Below, one piece after another: positions 10,517 through 19,444 of a stretch of 64,000 nt of DNA. The stretch lies in the NCBI RefSeq assembly GCF_001648775.1, contig NZ_LVEJ01000001.1:496001-560000 (forward strand), in the 5' to 3' direction. The translations under genes and the position numbers were made by a program. Positions within the stretch are counted from its first letter, which is position 1. The number at the start of each line of letters is the position of its first letter. The notes under the pieces are model-generated. The model did no database searches. It was not told where the DNA came from and saw only the letters and a list, made by a program, of their open reading frames with translations. The stretch comes from Pseudomonas fluorescens. Its GTDB lineage: Bacteria; Pseudomonadota; Gammaproteobacteria; Pseudomonadales; Pseudomonadaceae.

Positions 10517-11824
10517 ATGCTGACTTTCCTTGGCTTCGCCATGGTCATCACGTTCATGTTCCTGATCATGACCAAGCGCCTGTCCGCGCTGATCGCTCTG
10601 ATCATCATCCCGATTGTCTTCGCCCTGTTCGGTGGTTTCGCACCGAAGATCGGCCCGATGATGCTCGAAGGCATCACCAAGCTCGCGCCGACCGGCGTGA
10701 TGCTGATGTTCGCCATTCTCTATTTCGCCCTGATGATCGACTCCGGCCTGTTCGACCCGGCCGTGCGCAAGATCCTCAAACTGGTCAAGGGCGACCCGCT
10801 GAAGGTTTCGGTCGGCACCGCCGTACTGGCGCTCGTCGTTTCCCTCGATGGTGACGGCGCGACCACTTACATGATCTGCGTGGCCGCCATGCTGCCGCTG
10901 TACAGCCGCATTGGCATGAGCCCGCGGATCATGGCCGGTCTGATCATTCTCGCCGGCGGCGTGATGAACATGACCCCGTGGGGCGGCCCGACCGCGCGTG
11001 CGGCGAGTGCGCTGCATGTCGATCCGTCGGACATTTTCGTGCCGATGATCCCGGCCATGGCCGCCGGGGTGGTGGCGATTCTGCTCATCGCCTACTTCTA
11101 CGGCAAACGTGAGCGAGCGCGCCTCGGTGAGCTGCATCTGGCCGGCGACGAAATCGATCACAGCGAAATCAGCGTCTCGCAATTCCCGGATGCCCGCCGT
11201 CCAAAACTGATCTGGTTCAACGGCGCTCTGACCTTCGGCCTGATGTGCACCCTGATCGCTGGCCTGCTGCCGCTGCCGGTGCTGTTCATGGTGGCGTTCA
11301 GTATCGCCATGATCGTCAACTACCCTTGCCTGCAAATGCAGAAGGATCGCGTCGCCGCTCACGCCGGCAGCGTGCTGGCAGTGGTCGGACTGATCTTTGC
11401 CGCCGGTATCTTCACCGGTATCCTGAGCGGCACCGGCATGGTCGATGCGATGTCGAAGAGCCTGTTGGCGGTGATTCCGGATTTCCTCGGCCCGTACCTG
11501 GCGGTGATTACGGCGTTGGTGAGCATGCCGTTCACCTTCTTCATGTCCAACGATGCGTTCTACTATGGCGTGTTGCCGGTGTTGGCCGAAGCCGCCAGCC
11601 ACTACGGGATTACCGCAGTGGAAATGGCCCGTGCCTCGATCGTCGGTCAACCCGTCCACTTGCTGAGCCCGTTGGTGCCATCGACCTATCTGTTGGTGGC
11701 CCTGGCCGGTATTGATTTCGGTGACCACCAGCGTTTCACCCTGAAATGGGCGATTCTGGTGTGCATCTGCATCCTGATTGCTGCACTGCTGTTGGGGACT
11801 TTCCCGGTGTTCAGCACTCTATAA
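10517..11824 (+). CDS. CitMHS-family citrate/metal:proton symporter
   Basis: A 435-residue inner-membrane protein with about 11-12 hydrophobic segments. It resembles the CitMHS family, which imports citrate, often as a metal-citrate complex. Typical family traits are the N-terminal MLTFLGFAMVITFMFLIM segment, the conserved central loop DGDGATTYMICVAA (residues about 112-125), and the GILSGTGMVDAM and MSNDAFYYGVLPV motifs in the second half. The start has CTGGAG 8 bases upstream. A terminator hairpin follows the stop, so it is probably monocistronic. Confidence 0.9.
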   Translation: MLTFLGFAMVITFMFLIMTKRLSALIALIIIPIVFALFGGFAPKIGPMMLEGITKLAPTGVMLMFAILYFALMIDSGLFDPAVRKILKLVKGDPLKVSVGTAVLALVVSLDGDGATTYMICVAAMLPLYSRIGMSPRIMAGLIILAGGVMNMTPWGGPTARAASALHVDPSDIFVPMIPAMAAGVVAILLIAYFYGKRERARLGELHLAGDEIDHSEISVSQFPDARRPKLIWFNGALTFGLMCTLIAGLLPLPVLFMVAFSIAMIVNYPCLQMQKDRVAAHAGSVLAVVGLIFAAGIFTGILSGTGMVDAMSKSLLAVIPDFLGPYLAVITALVSMPFTFFMSNDAFYYGVLPVLAEAASHYGITAVEMARASIVGQPVHLLSPLVPSTYLLVALAGIDFGDHQRFTLKWAILVCICILIAALLLGTFPVFSTL

Positions 11825-11844
11825 GCCCAAGACTCACCGTTTCG

Positions 11845-11880
11845 GGTCCTGGCTTCGCGGTTTGAAGCCCGGACCTTTTT
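11845..11880 (+). terminator. Rho-independent terminator after the citrate transporter
   Basis: GGTCCTGGCTT (11845-11855) pairs with AAGCCCGGACC (11865-11875) with one T-C mismatch, around a 9-base loop, and is followed by five T residues. It lies 21 bases past the stop of the transporter and upstream of the terC-like gene. Confidence 0.82.
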
Positions 11881-11909
11881 CGGTTTAACACTCGCTCAAA
11901 GGAATACAC

Positions 11910-12677
11910 ATGGATTGGCTGACCAACCCCGAAATCTGGGTTGCCTTCTTTACCCTGACCGCCCTGGAAATCGTTCTGGGCATCGATAACATCATCATGA
12001 TTTCGATCCTGGTCAGCCGCATGCCCAAACACATGCAGCAGCGCACCCGGATCTTCGGTCTTGGCCTGGCCATGATCACCCGCATCCTGTTGCTGCTGTC
12101 GATCACCTGGGTCATGCGCCTTACCGCCGACCTGTTCGAAGTGTTCGGCCAGGGCATCTCCGGTCGCGACCTGATCCTGTTCTTCGGTGGTCTGTTCCTG
12201 CTGTGGAAGAGCTCGCAAGAGATGTACCACGCACTGGAAGGCGAAGACGAAAGCGACGACACCCCCGGCGGCAAGGGCGGCAACTTCCTCTACACCATCA
12301 TCCAGATCGCGATCATCGACATCGTCTTCTCGCTGGATTCGGTGATCACCGCTGTCGGTATGGTTTCCCACGTGCCGGTGATGGTCGCGGCGATTGTCGT
12401 GGCGGTGCTGGTGATGATGCTGGCGTCGGGCAAGATCAGCGAGTTCATCGACAAGCACCCGTCGCTGAAAATGCTCGCGCTGTCGTTCCTGCTGGTGGTC
12501 GGTACTGTGCTGATTGCCGAGTCGTTCGACGTGCATGTGCCGAAAGGCTACGTCTACTTCGCCATGGCGTTCTCGCTGGCGGTTGAGGCGATCAACATCA
12601 AACTGCGCGGCGCGATGGCCAAGAAAAAACAGCAACAAGACCCGGTGAAACTGCGCAAGGACATCCCGGGCCAGTAA
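11910..12677 (+). CDS. TerC-family integral membrane protein
   Basis: A 255-residue protein with seven predicted membrane segments. It has the family's acidic membrane motifs in LEIVLGIDNIIMISIL (residues about 22-37) and IIDIVFSLDSVITAVGM (about 131-147). TerC proteins are linked to metal efflux, notably manganese during exoprotein metallation, and to tellurite resistance. No ter cluster is nearby, so this is the housekeeping type. AAAGGA lies 9 bases before the ATG. The C-terminus is a short basic tail. Confidence 0.9.
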   Translation: MDWLTNPEIWVAFFTLTALEIVLGIDNIIMISILVSRMPKHMQQRTRIFGLGLAMITRILLLLSITWVMRLTADLFEVFGQGISGRDLILFFGGLFLLWKSSQEMYHALEGEDESDDTPGGKGGNFLYTIIQIAIIDIVFSLDSVITAVGMVSHVPVMVAAIVVAVLVMMLASGKISEFIDKHPSLKMLALSFLLVVGTVLIAESFDVHVPKGYVYFAMAFSLAVEAINIKLRGAMAKKKQQQDPVKLRKDIPGQ

Positions 12678-13003
12678 CCCGGTAATCCAGACGCACGCAA
12701 TACCCCTGTGGGAGCGAGCTTGCTCGCGAAGGCGTCATGTCAGTCGACAGAAATGTAGGCTGGCCCACCGCTTTCGCGAGCAAGCTCGCTCCCACATTTA
12801 TTTTCGGCAACACACAGAACCGTGTCGGATTCAGGTGAGTGTATGAAGCGCTTTTCATGACACTTTTGTTTCAATCGACACTTTAGCTGTGCAATGCTGG
12901 CGTCCAGACCGTTAGCCAACTACAGCTTAAGTATCAAAAACGTAGAAACCGCGCGGTACCGTCAACTTGCTCCTCTGGGGCACTGCTAATACAGGGGGTC
13001 TGC
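12678..13003. other. Gap between terC and the Na/Pi transporter gene
   Basis: This 326-base gap is occupied at 12707-12796 by a REP doublet. The rest (12800-13003) must carry the promoter of the downstream transporter gene. It contains AT-rich stretches but no box I can assign with confidence, and no ORF or RNA structure. Confidence 0.6.
12707..12796. repeat. REP doublet (REPIN) downstream of terC
   Basis: Inverted REP palindromes at 12707-12730 and 12773-12796 (TGTGGGAGCGAGCTTGCTCG and its complement) flank a 42-base spacer. The same REP word recurs at nine other sites in the window. Confidence 0.92.
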
Positions 13004-14662
13004 ATGCTCACCCTGCTCAATCTGCTTTCCGCCGTCGCCCTGCTGATCTGGGGCACGCACATTGTCCGAACCGGCATCCTGCGGGTGTACGGCACCAACC
13101 TGCGCCATGTGATTGGCCAGAACATGTCCAAGCGCTGGCTCGCCTTTGTCGCCGGCATCGTCGTCACCGCGATGGTGCAGAGCAGCAACGCGACGGCGAT
13201 GCTCGTGACGTCCTTCGTCGGCCAGGGGTTGATGGCGCTGACCCCGGCGCTGGCGACCATGCTTGGCGCCGACGTCGGTACCGCGCTGATGGCGCGGGTG
13301 CTGACGTTCGACCTGTCGTGGCTGTCGCCGCTGCTGATTTTCCTCGGGGTGATTTTCTTTCTGTCGCGCAAACAGACGCGGCTCGGGCAAATGGGCCGGG
13401 TGTCCATTGGCCTCGGGCTGATCATTCTCGCGCTGCAATTGATCGTCGAAGCCGCCGCGCCGATCACCCACGCCCAAGGCGTGAAAGTGATATTCGCTTC
13501 GCTGACCGGCGACATCCTCCTCGACGCCCTGGTCGGCGCGCTGTTCGCGATGATTTCCTACTCCAGCCTCGCCGCCGTGCTGCTCACCGCGACGCTGGCC
13601 GGCGCCAGTGTGATCAGCCTGCCGGTGGCGATCGGTCTGGTGATTGGCGCCAACATCGGCAGCGGCGTGCTGGCGTTCATGAGCACCAGCATGCAGAACG
13701 CCGCCGGCCGGCAAGTGGCGCTGGGTAGCCTGTTGTACAAACTGATCGGCCTGTTGCTGATCATTCCGGTGCTCGACCCGCTGGTGCACTGGATCGACAG
13801 CCTCGATTTCAGCCCGCAGGAAATGGTCATCGGCTTCCACCTGCTCTACAACACTGCGCGCTGCCTGATTCTGCTGCCCAGCGTCGGGCCGATGGCGCGA
13901 CTGTGCGCGTGGTTGCTGCCGGAGCGCCCGGAGGTCAACGGCAGGGCCAAGCCGCGTCACCTCGATGCCACCGCACTGGTCACGCCGAGTCTGGCGCTGG
14001 CCAACGCCGCGCGGGAAACCCTGCGCATGGGCGATCTGCTGGAGAACATGCTCGACGCCACCCTTGATGTACTGCGCGGCAAGCAGACGGCGGTGACCCA
14101 GGAAATTCGGCGCCTGACCGATGACATCGAGTCGCTGTACAGCGCGATCAAGCTGTACCTGGCGCAGATGCCCCGCGAAGACCTCGGCGAGCAGGACAGT
14201 CGGCGCTGGGCCGAAATCATTGAACTGGCGATCAACCTGAAACTGGCCAGCGACCTGATCGAACGCATGCTGCGCAAGATCCAGCAGCAGAAAACCTCGC
14301 AGCGCCGCTCGTTCTCCGAGGAAGGTCTGGAAGATCTGGCCGGTCTGCAACAGCAATTGATCTCTAACCTGCGCCTGGGCCTCTCGGTGTTTCTCAGCGG
14401 CGACCGCGAAAGTGCCCGGCAGTTGTTGCGCGAAAAACGTCGCTTCCGCGCACAGGAACGCCGGTTGGCGCATGCGCATGTCAGCCGTTTGCAACGCAAG
14501 ATCGTGCAGAGTATCGAGACCAGTTCGCTGCACCTGGAGTTGATTGCCGACATGAAACGGCTGAATTCGCTGTTCTGCGGCAGTGCCTATGTGGTGCTGG
14601 AAACGGCGGACACCGGGGCGCTTGAGTCGGATGATATGGCCGACATTACGCATTCGCCTTGA
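13004..14662 (+). CDS. Na/Pi-cotransporter-family protein with PhoU-like tail
   Basis: A 552-residue protein of the PNaS (NptA/YjbB) family. The membrane part (residues about 1-310) has two inverted repeats, each with the Q/Y-SS signature: QSSNATAM at 59-66 and YSSLAAVLL near 184. The cytoplasmic C-terminal part (about 330-545) is helical and PhoU-like. Bacterial members export or import phosphate with sodium; E. coli YjbB exports phosphate. There is no weak start choice here: GGGGGT precedes the ATG. It stands alone between two REP doublets. Confidence 0.88.
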   Translation: MLTLLNLLSAVALLIWGTHIVRTGILRVYGTNLRHVIGQNMSKRWLAFVAGIVVTAMVQSSNATAMLVTSFVGQGLMALTPALATMLGADVGTALMARVLTFDLSWLSPLLIFLGVIFFLSRKQTRLGQMGRVSIGLGLIILALQLIVEAAAPITHAQGVKVIFASLTGDILLDALVGALFAMISYSSLAAVLLTATLAGASVISLPVAIGLVIGANIGSGVLAFMSTSMQNAAGRQVALGSLLYKLIGLLLIIPVLDPLVHWIDSLDFSPQEMVIGFHLLYNTARCLILLPSVGPMARLCAWLLPERPEVNGRAKPRHLDATALVTPSLALANAARETLRMGDLLENMLDATLDVLRGKQTAVTQEIRRLTDDIESLYSAIKLYLAQMPREDLGEQDSRRWAEIIELAINLKLASDLIERMLRKIQQQKTSQRRSFSEEGLEDLAGLQQQLISNLRLGLSVFLSGDRESARQLLREKRRFRAQERRLAHAHVSRLQRKIVQSIETSSLHLELIADMKRLNSLFCGSAYVVLETADTGALESDDMADITHSP

Positions 14663-14710
14663 ACGTCTGGAGCTGGGGTTAGTCAGTAACTTTGATTCAG
14701 CTTTAAGACC

Positions 14711-14775
14711 TTCGCGAGCAGGCTCGCTCCCACAGGGGAATGCGTTTCAAAAGTGGGAGTGAGCCTGCTCGCGAA
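14711..14775. repeat. REP doublet (REPIN) before the M16 peptidase gene
   Basis: Inverted REP copies at 14711-14734 and 14753-14775 with an 18-base spacer. This copy uses the AGCAGGCTCG core variant instead of AGCAAGCTCG, and its right arm carries GAGTGAGC instead of GAGCGAGC. Confidence 0.9.
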
Positions 14776-14828
14776 TGGCGGCCTGAATAGCGACACGGAT
14801 CTCCAAATCAGCCGTATGGAAGCCTGTT

Positions 14829-16220
14829 ATGCGTTGCCTGTTGTTCGCCTGTCTGTTGCTCGGTTCCCTGCCTGCCTTTGCCCTGGATCGTTTTCAGGTC
14901 GAAGGCTATGCGCTGCCCAACGGTTTGCAACTGCTGCTCAAGCCCGGCACTGAACGCGGGCATGTGGCGATCCGGCTGGTGGTCGGCGTTGGTCTCGATG
15001 ATTTCGACTGCGATGAAAAAGAGCTGCCGCACCTGCTCGAACACCTGCTGTTCAGCGGTATCGACGCGACCGGCGAAGGTGGTTTAGAGGAGCGCATGCA
15101 GGCGCTGGGCGGTGACTGGAACGCGTTCACCAGCAATGCCGACACCACTTTCGTCATCGAAGCCCCGGCGAAGAATCAGCGCAAGGTGCTCGACCTGCTG
15201 CTCGACTTGCTCACGCAAACGCGCATCGACGACAACGCGATCAATGCCGCCAAACGCGTGGTCGAGCGCGAGGACGGCGGCCATTACACTCGCCTGCAAC
15301 GCTTTCTCGACCGTCAGGATCTGGGCCACACCGCGAGCAATCAACTCGCCGTCGAGCTGGGTCTGAAATGCCCGCAGCGCGCCGAGGTCGGCCACCTGAC
15401 CCAGGAACAACTGGAGAAGGTGCGCAAGGCCTGGTACGCGCCGAACAACATGACGCTGATCGTCGTCGGCGAACTCGACAAACTGCTGCCGGCCTATCTG
15501 GAACGCACCTGGGGCGCCCTCGAAGCCGTCGACCCGAGCGAACATCGGCCGCTGCCGGACATCCGCACCAGCGCCGCGCATGAACGCACCCTCACTCGTG
15601 GTTTCATCGGCGACAGCGCCAAGTTGCACTGGCTGGTGCCGGAACCGGTGATCGACGATCAATACGACCAGACCTTCGACATCCTCAAGGATTACCTCGA
15701 CTGGGCGCTGTATCGGCAGATCCGCCTCAATCATGGCTTGTCCTACGGGCCGTGGGCCGAGCGCGAGGTGTTTGGCGGCGTCGGTTTCATGAGCCTGAAT
15801 GCCGATCTGGATCGCGATGATGTCGACGAAGCGATTCAGGTGCTGGAAGACCTCAAGGCTGATCTGCTGAAAAACGGCCTCGACCCGGACACGTTCGCGC
15901 GGATCAAACAGGCTTCGATCGCCCATCAGGCGTGGGCGGTGCAAGGCAACAGCGCGATGGCGGATTACTACTGGAGCGCCCTCGGCGATTACGAGGACGG
16001 CCGCTTTGCCAACCCGGCGCGCGAACTGCAAGGCGTGACGCTGGAAGCGGCGAACAAGGCCATGCGTGAGTTGCTGCTGCAGCCGGGGTATCTGCGGATT
16101 GAAAAACCTTTGATCAGTGATGATCAGGTGTTGTGGTTGAGTGCGGGTGGGTTGGGTGTGTTGCTATTGATCCTGATCGGCTGGCGTTTGCACCACCGTC
16201 GAAAACCCGCCGAACACTGA
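14829..16220 (+). CDS. Membrane-anchored M16-family metallopeptidase
   Basis: A 463-residue exported zinc protease of the M16 (pitrilysin/processing-peptidase) family. A signal peptide ends near residue 18 (PAFA). The zinc motif HLLEH is at 68-72, and a distal Glu in VVEREDGG (146-149) lies at the 74-76-residue spacing expected for M16. The M16 C-terminal domain is about residues 185-380. A hydrophobic segment near the C-terminus (LLLILIGW, about 442-452) followed by HHRRK suggests a tail anchor, so the enzyme would face the periplasm. Both ends are typical of Pseudomonas YhjJ-like proteins. Substrate unknown. Confidence 0.88.
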   Translation: MRCLLFACLLLGSLPAFALDRFQVEGYALPNGLQLLLKPGTERGHVAIRLVVGVGLDDFDCDEKELPHLLEHLLFSGIDATGEGGLEERMQALGGDWNAFTSNADTTFVIEAPAKNQRKVLDLLLDLLTQTRIDDNAINAAKRVVEREDGGHYTRLQRFLDRQDLGHTASNQLAVELGLKCPQRAEVGHLTQEQLEKVRKAWYAPNNMTLIVVGELDKLLPAYLERTWGALEAVDPSEHRPLPDIRTSAAHERTLTRGFIGDSAKLHWLVPEPVIDDQYDQTFDILKDYLDWALYRQIRLNHGLSYGPWAEREVFGGVGFMSLNADLDRDDVDEAIQVLEDLKADLLKNGLDPDTFARIKQASIAHQAWAVQGNSAMADYYWSALGDYEDGRFANPARELQGVTLEAANKAMRELLLQPGYLRIEKPLISDDQVLWLSAGGLGVLLLILIGWRLHHRRKPAEH

Positions 16221-16224
16221 CCTC

Positions 16225-16313
16225 TGTGGGAGCGAGCTTGCTCGCGAAGGCGTCGTGTCAGTCACTGCAATGTTGTATGACCCACCGCTTTCGCGAGCAG
16301 GCTCGCTCCCACA
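16225..16313. repeat. REP doublet (REPIN) after the M16 peptidase gene
   Basis: Inverted REP copies at 16225-16248 and 16290-16313, separated by 41 bases. Left copy has the AGCTTGCTCG core and right copy the AGCAGGCTCG variant. Confidence 0.92.
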
Positions 16314-16411
16314 GGGTCAGGGGGTGAATTTACTGACCGGCAGCCTCGCCACAGCGCCCGGTGGGCGCTACTCTGTCGAGGTTTTTTCCTACAGCGTTGT
16401 GAACTGCCCAA

Positions 16412-17440
16412 ATGCCGAAAATACAGCTCCTGATCCAGCGCATTCTCGAACTGATGAAGCGCTATCCCGGGGTCATTGCGCTCGGCGGTTTCATCTCCGG
16501 AGTCGGCAGTTTCATCATGGTCGATCGTCAGCAAGGGCTGGCGAGCTGGATCACCGTGATCATGCTGCTCAGCTGGATCTGGCTGATGCTGGAAAACACC
16601 CTCACCGGCCTCTTCACTCGCGTGTTCAAACGCGAGATTCCCCAGCCGCTGTTGCGTTACGCGACGCAGATGATCCATCAGGAAAGCCTGTTTTTCGTCC
16701 TGCCGTTCTTCTTCATCACCACGACGTGGAACAGCGGCCAGTTGTTCTTCACTGGCCTGCTCAGCGTCGCGGCACTGATCTCGATCGTCGATCCGCTCTA
16801 TTACAAATGGCTGGCGCCACGGCGCTGGGCGTTTCTGGCGTTGCACACCCTGACGTTGTTCGCTGCCCTGCTCACCGCATTGCCGGTGATCATGCACCTG
16901 ACCACGGCGCAGAGCTTCAAGTGGGCGCTGGGGATTGCCGTGCTGTTGTCGTTCCCGAGCCTGGCGTCGATTTTCCCGATCCGCACGGTGCGCAACGCCT
17001 TGGCGATCCTGTGCATCACGGTTGGCATTGGCGGCGTCGGCTGGGCGCTGCGCTCGTGGGTGCCGCCGGCGACACTGTGGATGACCGACGTGGCGATCAG
17101 CACGCAACTGCAGGATCGCACCCCCGGTGACAGCCTCGATGAGGTCAGCGCCGAGCAGATCCGCAACGGCGGGCTCTACGCCTACACCGCGATCAACGCG
17201 CCACGCGGGCTCGATGAGCGGATTTATCACGTCTGGCAGTTCAACGGCAAAGAGGTCGACCGCATCGCCCTCGATATCCATGGCGGGCGCAAGGAAGGCT
17301 ACCGCGCGTGGACGCACAAGCAGAATTTCCCCGGCAACCCGGCGGGCAAATGGCAGGTGCGCGTGTTGACCGAGGATGGCCAGGTGATTGGCGTGCTGCG
17401 CTTCGAAGTCACCGACAGCACAGCGATCAAAGAAAAGTAA
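16412..17440 (+). CDS. DUF5924/DUF2914-type membrane protein
   Basis: A 342-residue protein with about seven hydrophobic segments (residues about 20-215) and a C-terminal soluble domain (about 220-340). The soluble part has the DUF2914 signature: YHVWQFNGKEVDRIALDIHGGRKEGYRAWTHKQN near 275-308, ending in a predicted beta-rich WQVRVLTEDGQVIG. The function is unknown. In pseudomonads it often sits near envelope genes; here it precedes the MCE transporter operon by 54 bases and may be co-transcribed with it. Confidence 0.8.
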   Translation: MPKIQLLIQRILELMKRYPGVIALGGFISGVGSFIMVDRQQGLASWITVIMLLSWIWLMLENTLTGLFTRVFKREIPQPLLRYATQMIHQESLFFVLPFFFITTTWNSGQLFFTGLLSVAALISIVDPLYYKWLAPRRWAFLALHTLTLFAALLTALPVIMHLTTAQSFKWALGIAVLLSFPSLASIFPIRTVRNALAILCITVGIGGVGWALRSWVPPATLWMTDVAISTQLQDRTPGDSLDEVSAEQIRNGGLYAYTAINAPRGLDERIYHVWQFNGKEVDRIALDIHGGRKEGYRAWTHKQNFPGNPAGKWQVRVLTEDGQVIGVLRFEVTDSTAIKEK

Positions 17441-17494
17441 TCCGGTTCGTGCTATTACGTTAGTTCGCTTAGCAGACGAACAAGCACGGAGCTT

Positions 17495-18643
17495 ATGACC
17501 AGCAGCTCGATCAGCGGTAATGCCCAACTGGACACGTCGATCAGCCCTGCCCGCTTGCGGGTCACCGGGGACTGGACGCTTGCCCATTACGCCGAGCTCA
17601 AGCAACTGAGCGAAAAGCTCCACGGCCAGTACGACGCCAACACCCCGATTGATCTGAACAGCCTCGGCGCCCTCGACACCGCTGGCGCTTCGTTGCTGGT
17701 CGAACTGCTCGGCTCCGAGCGCCTCGGTAAATCCGCCGAACACCCCGATTGCACCCTGACCTCCGCCGACCGCGCGCTGCTACAAACCGTGTATTGCTCG
17801 ATGACCGATTTCTGCGTGCCAATCAAGGAGCCGGAAATCAGCGTCAGCGTGCAATTGCTCACGCGCATCGGTCGTGCGGTCGATACGGTCTGGCAAGACA
17901 CCCTGCAACTGCTCGGTTTCGTCGGCCTGATTCTGGAAACCATCGCTCGCAACCTGTTCCGGCCCAAGCGCTGGCGCATTACGCCAATGATCGCGCACAT
18001 CGAACAGACCGGCCTCGACGCTGCACCCATCGTGGCGCTGCTGACCTTTCTGGTCGGTGCGGTGGTGGCGTTTCTCGGTGCGACGGTGCTGGCCAGTTTC
18101 GGCGCGACGATTTTTACCGTGGATCTGGTCGGGTTTTCGTTCCTGCGCGAATTCGGCGTATTGCTCACAGCGATCCTGATGGCCGGGCGCACAGCCAGTG
18201 CCTTCACCGCGCAAATCGGCTCGATGAAGGCCAACGAAGAAATCGATGCGATCCGCACCCTCGGCCTCGACCCGATGGAGTTGCTGGTGGTGCCGCGCGT
18301 GCTGGCGATGCTGGTGGCGCTGCCGATGCTGACGTTTTTGGCGATGCTCTGCGGGATCATTGGCGGCGGCGTGGTCTGCGCGGTGTCGCTGGATATTTCG
18401 CCGGCGATGTTCCTGACGCTGTTGCAGTCGGACATCGGCGTTCAGCATTTTCTGGTCGGCTTGGTCAAAGCGCCGATCTTCGCCTTCATCATCGCCGCGA
18501 TTGGCTGCCTGGAAGGCTTCAAGGTCAGCGGCAGCGCCGAGTCGGTCGGCGCCCACACCACGTCCGCCGTGGTCCAATCGATTTTCGTGGTGATCGTGCT
18601 CGACGCGGTGGCCGCGCTGTTCTTCATGGAGATGGGCTGGTGA
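17495..18643 (+). CDS. MlaE-family ABC permease with N-terminal STAS domain
   Basis: A 382-residue permease of an MCE-type lipid transporter. Residues about 15-110 form a STAS domain (LTSADRALLQTVY is its end), equivalent to a fused MlaB. The rest is the MlaE/YrbE domain with five to six membrane helices and the conserved GRTASAFTAQIGSMKANEEIDA stretch (about 230-251). MlaE and MlaB move phospholipids between the membranes with MlaF and MlaD. The ATPase gene overlaps its stop codon (GTGA), a sign of translational coupling. Confidence 0.9.
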   Translation: MTSSSISGNAQLDTSISPARLRVTGDWTLAHYAELKQLSEKLHGQYDANTPIDLNSLGALDTAGASLLVELLGSERLGKSAEHPDCTLTSADRALLQTVYCSMTDFCVPIKEPEISVSVQLLTRIGRAVDTVWQDTLQLLGFVGLILETIARNLFRPKRWRITPMIAHIEQTGLDAAPIVALLTFLVGAVVAFLGATVLASFGATIFTVDLVGFSFLREFGVLLTAILMAGRTASAFTAQIGSMKANEEIDAIRTLGLDPMELLVVPRVLAMLVALPMLTFLAMLCGIIGGGVVCAVSLDISPAMFLTLLQSDIGVQHFLVGLVKAPIFAFIIAAIGCLEGFKVSGSAESVGAHTTSAVVQSIFVVIVLDAVAALFFMEMGW

Positions 18644-19443
18644 GTCGTCTACCCCGCGCGCCCTCGGAGGCGGTGATCGAAGTCCGTGGCCTGTGCAATC
18701 GTTTCGGCAGCCAGAGCGTGCACGAGAACCTTGATCTGGATTTGTACAAAGGCGAAATCCTCGCCGTGGTCGGCGGTTCTGGCAGCGGTAAGTCGGTGCT
18801 GTTGCGCAGCATTGTCGGTTTGCGCCGGCCCAGCGAAGGCATGGTCAAAGTGTTTGGCAAGAACCTGCCGAGCCTGTCCGAGCATGAACGTTCGCTGGTC
18901 GAGCGACGCTTTGGTGTGTTGTTTCAGAAAGGCGCGCTGTTCTCCTCGCTGACCGTCACCGAGAACGTCGCCCTGCCCCTCATCGAACACGCCGGCCTCA
19001 GTCGCAATGATGCCGAGCACCTCGCGGCGGTGAAGCTGGCGCTGGCCGGGCTGCCGCTGTCGGCGGCGGACAAGTACCCGGCATCGCTGTCCGGCGGCAT
19101 GATCAAACGCGCCGCGCTGGCCCGGGCGCTGGCGTTGGATCCGGACATTCTGTTTCTCGATGAACCCACCGCCGGACTCGATCCGATCGGCGCGGCGCAG
19201 TTCGATCAACTGATCCTGACCCTGCGCGATGCGCTCGGCCTCAGTGTGTTTCTGGTGACCCACGACCTCGACACGCTCTACACCATCACCGACCGCGTGG
19301 CCGTGCTGGCGCAGAAGAAAGTGCTGGTCGCAGGACCCATCGACGTCGTCTCGGAAACCGACGACGCGTGGATTCACGAATACTTCCACGGCCCGCGCGG
19401 CCGCTCGGCGCTGGACGCCGCCAAATTGCTCAACGAGGTCTGA
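18640..19443 (+). CDS. MlaF-type ABC transporter ATPase
   Basis: A 267-residue nucleotide-binding protein with Walker A GGSGSGKS (residues 45-52), signature LSGGMIKR (about 149-156), Walker B ILFLDEPTAGLDP and the switch His in VTHDLD. The GTG at 18640 overlaps the permease stop codon and fits MlaF length (E. coli 269). Upstream in-frame codons lie inside the permease gene and are not used. It powers the lipid transporter together with the adjacent permease, MCE and lipoprotein genes. Confidence 0.92.
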   Translation: MSRLPRAPSEAVIEVRGLCNRFGSQSVHENLDLDLYKGEILAVVGGSGSGKSVLLRSIVGLRRPSEGMVKVFGKNLPSLSEHERSLVERRFGVLFQKGALFSSLTVTENVALPLIEHAGLSRNDAEHLAAVKLALAGLPLSAADKYPASLSGGMIKRAALARALALDPDILFLDEPTAGLDPIGAAQFDQLILTLRDALGLSVFLVTHDLDTLYTITDRVAVLAQKKVLVAGPIDVVSETDDAWIHEYFHGPRGRSALDAAKLLNEV

Positions 19444-19444
19444 C

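Noticed and set aside
11825..11909. Manganese riboswitch (yybP-ykoY) before terC
   Set aside because: The gap is only 85 bases and is explained by the terminator of the preceding gene.
12986..14653. 555-codon frame opposite the Na/Pi transporter gene
   Set aside because: Composition rich in Gln, His and Arg is typical of antisense shadows; the plus-strand gene has clear family motifs.
17749..19443. One long frame joining the permease region to the ATPase
   Set aside because: The first 297 codons overlap the permease in another frame; the GTG at 18640 is the real start.
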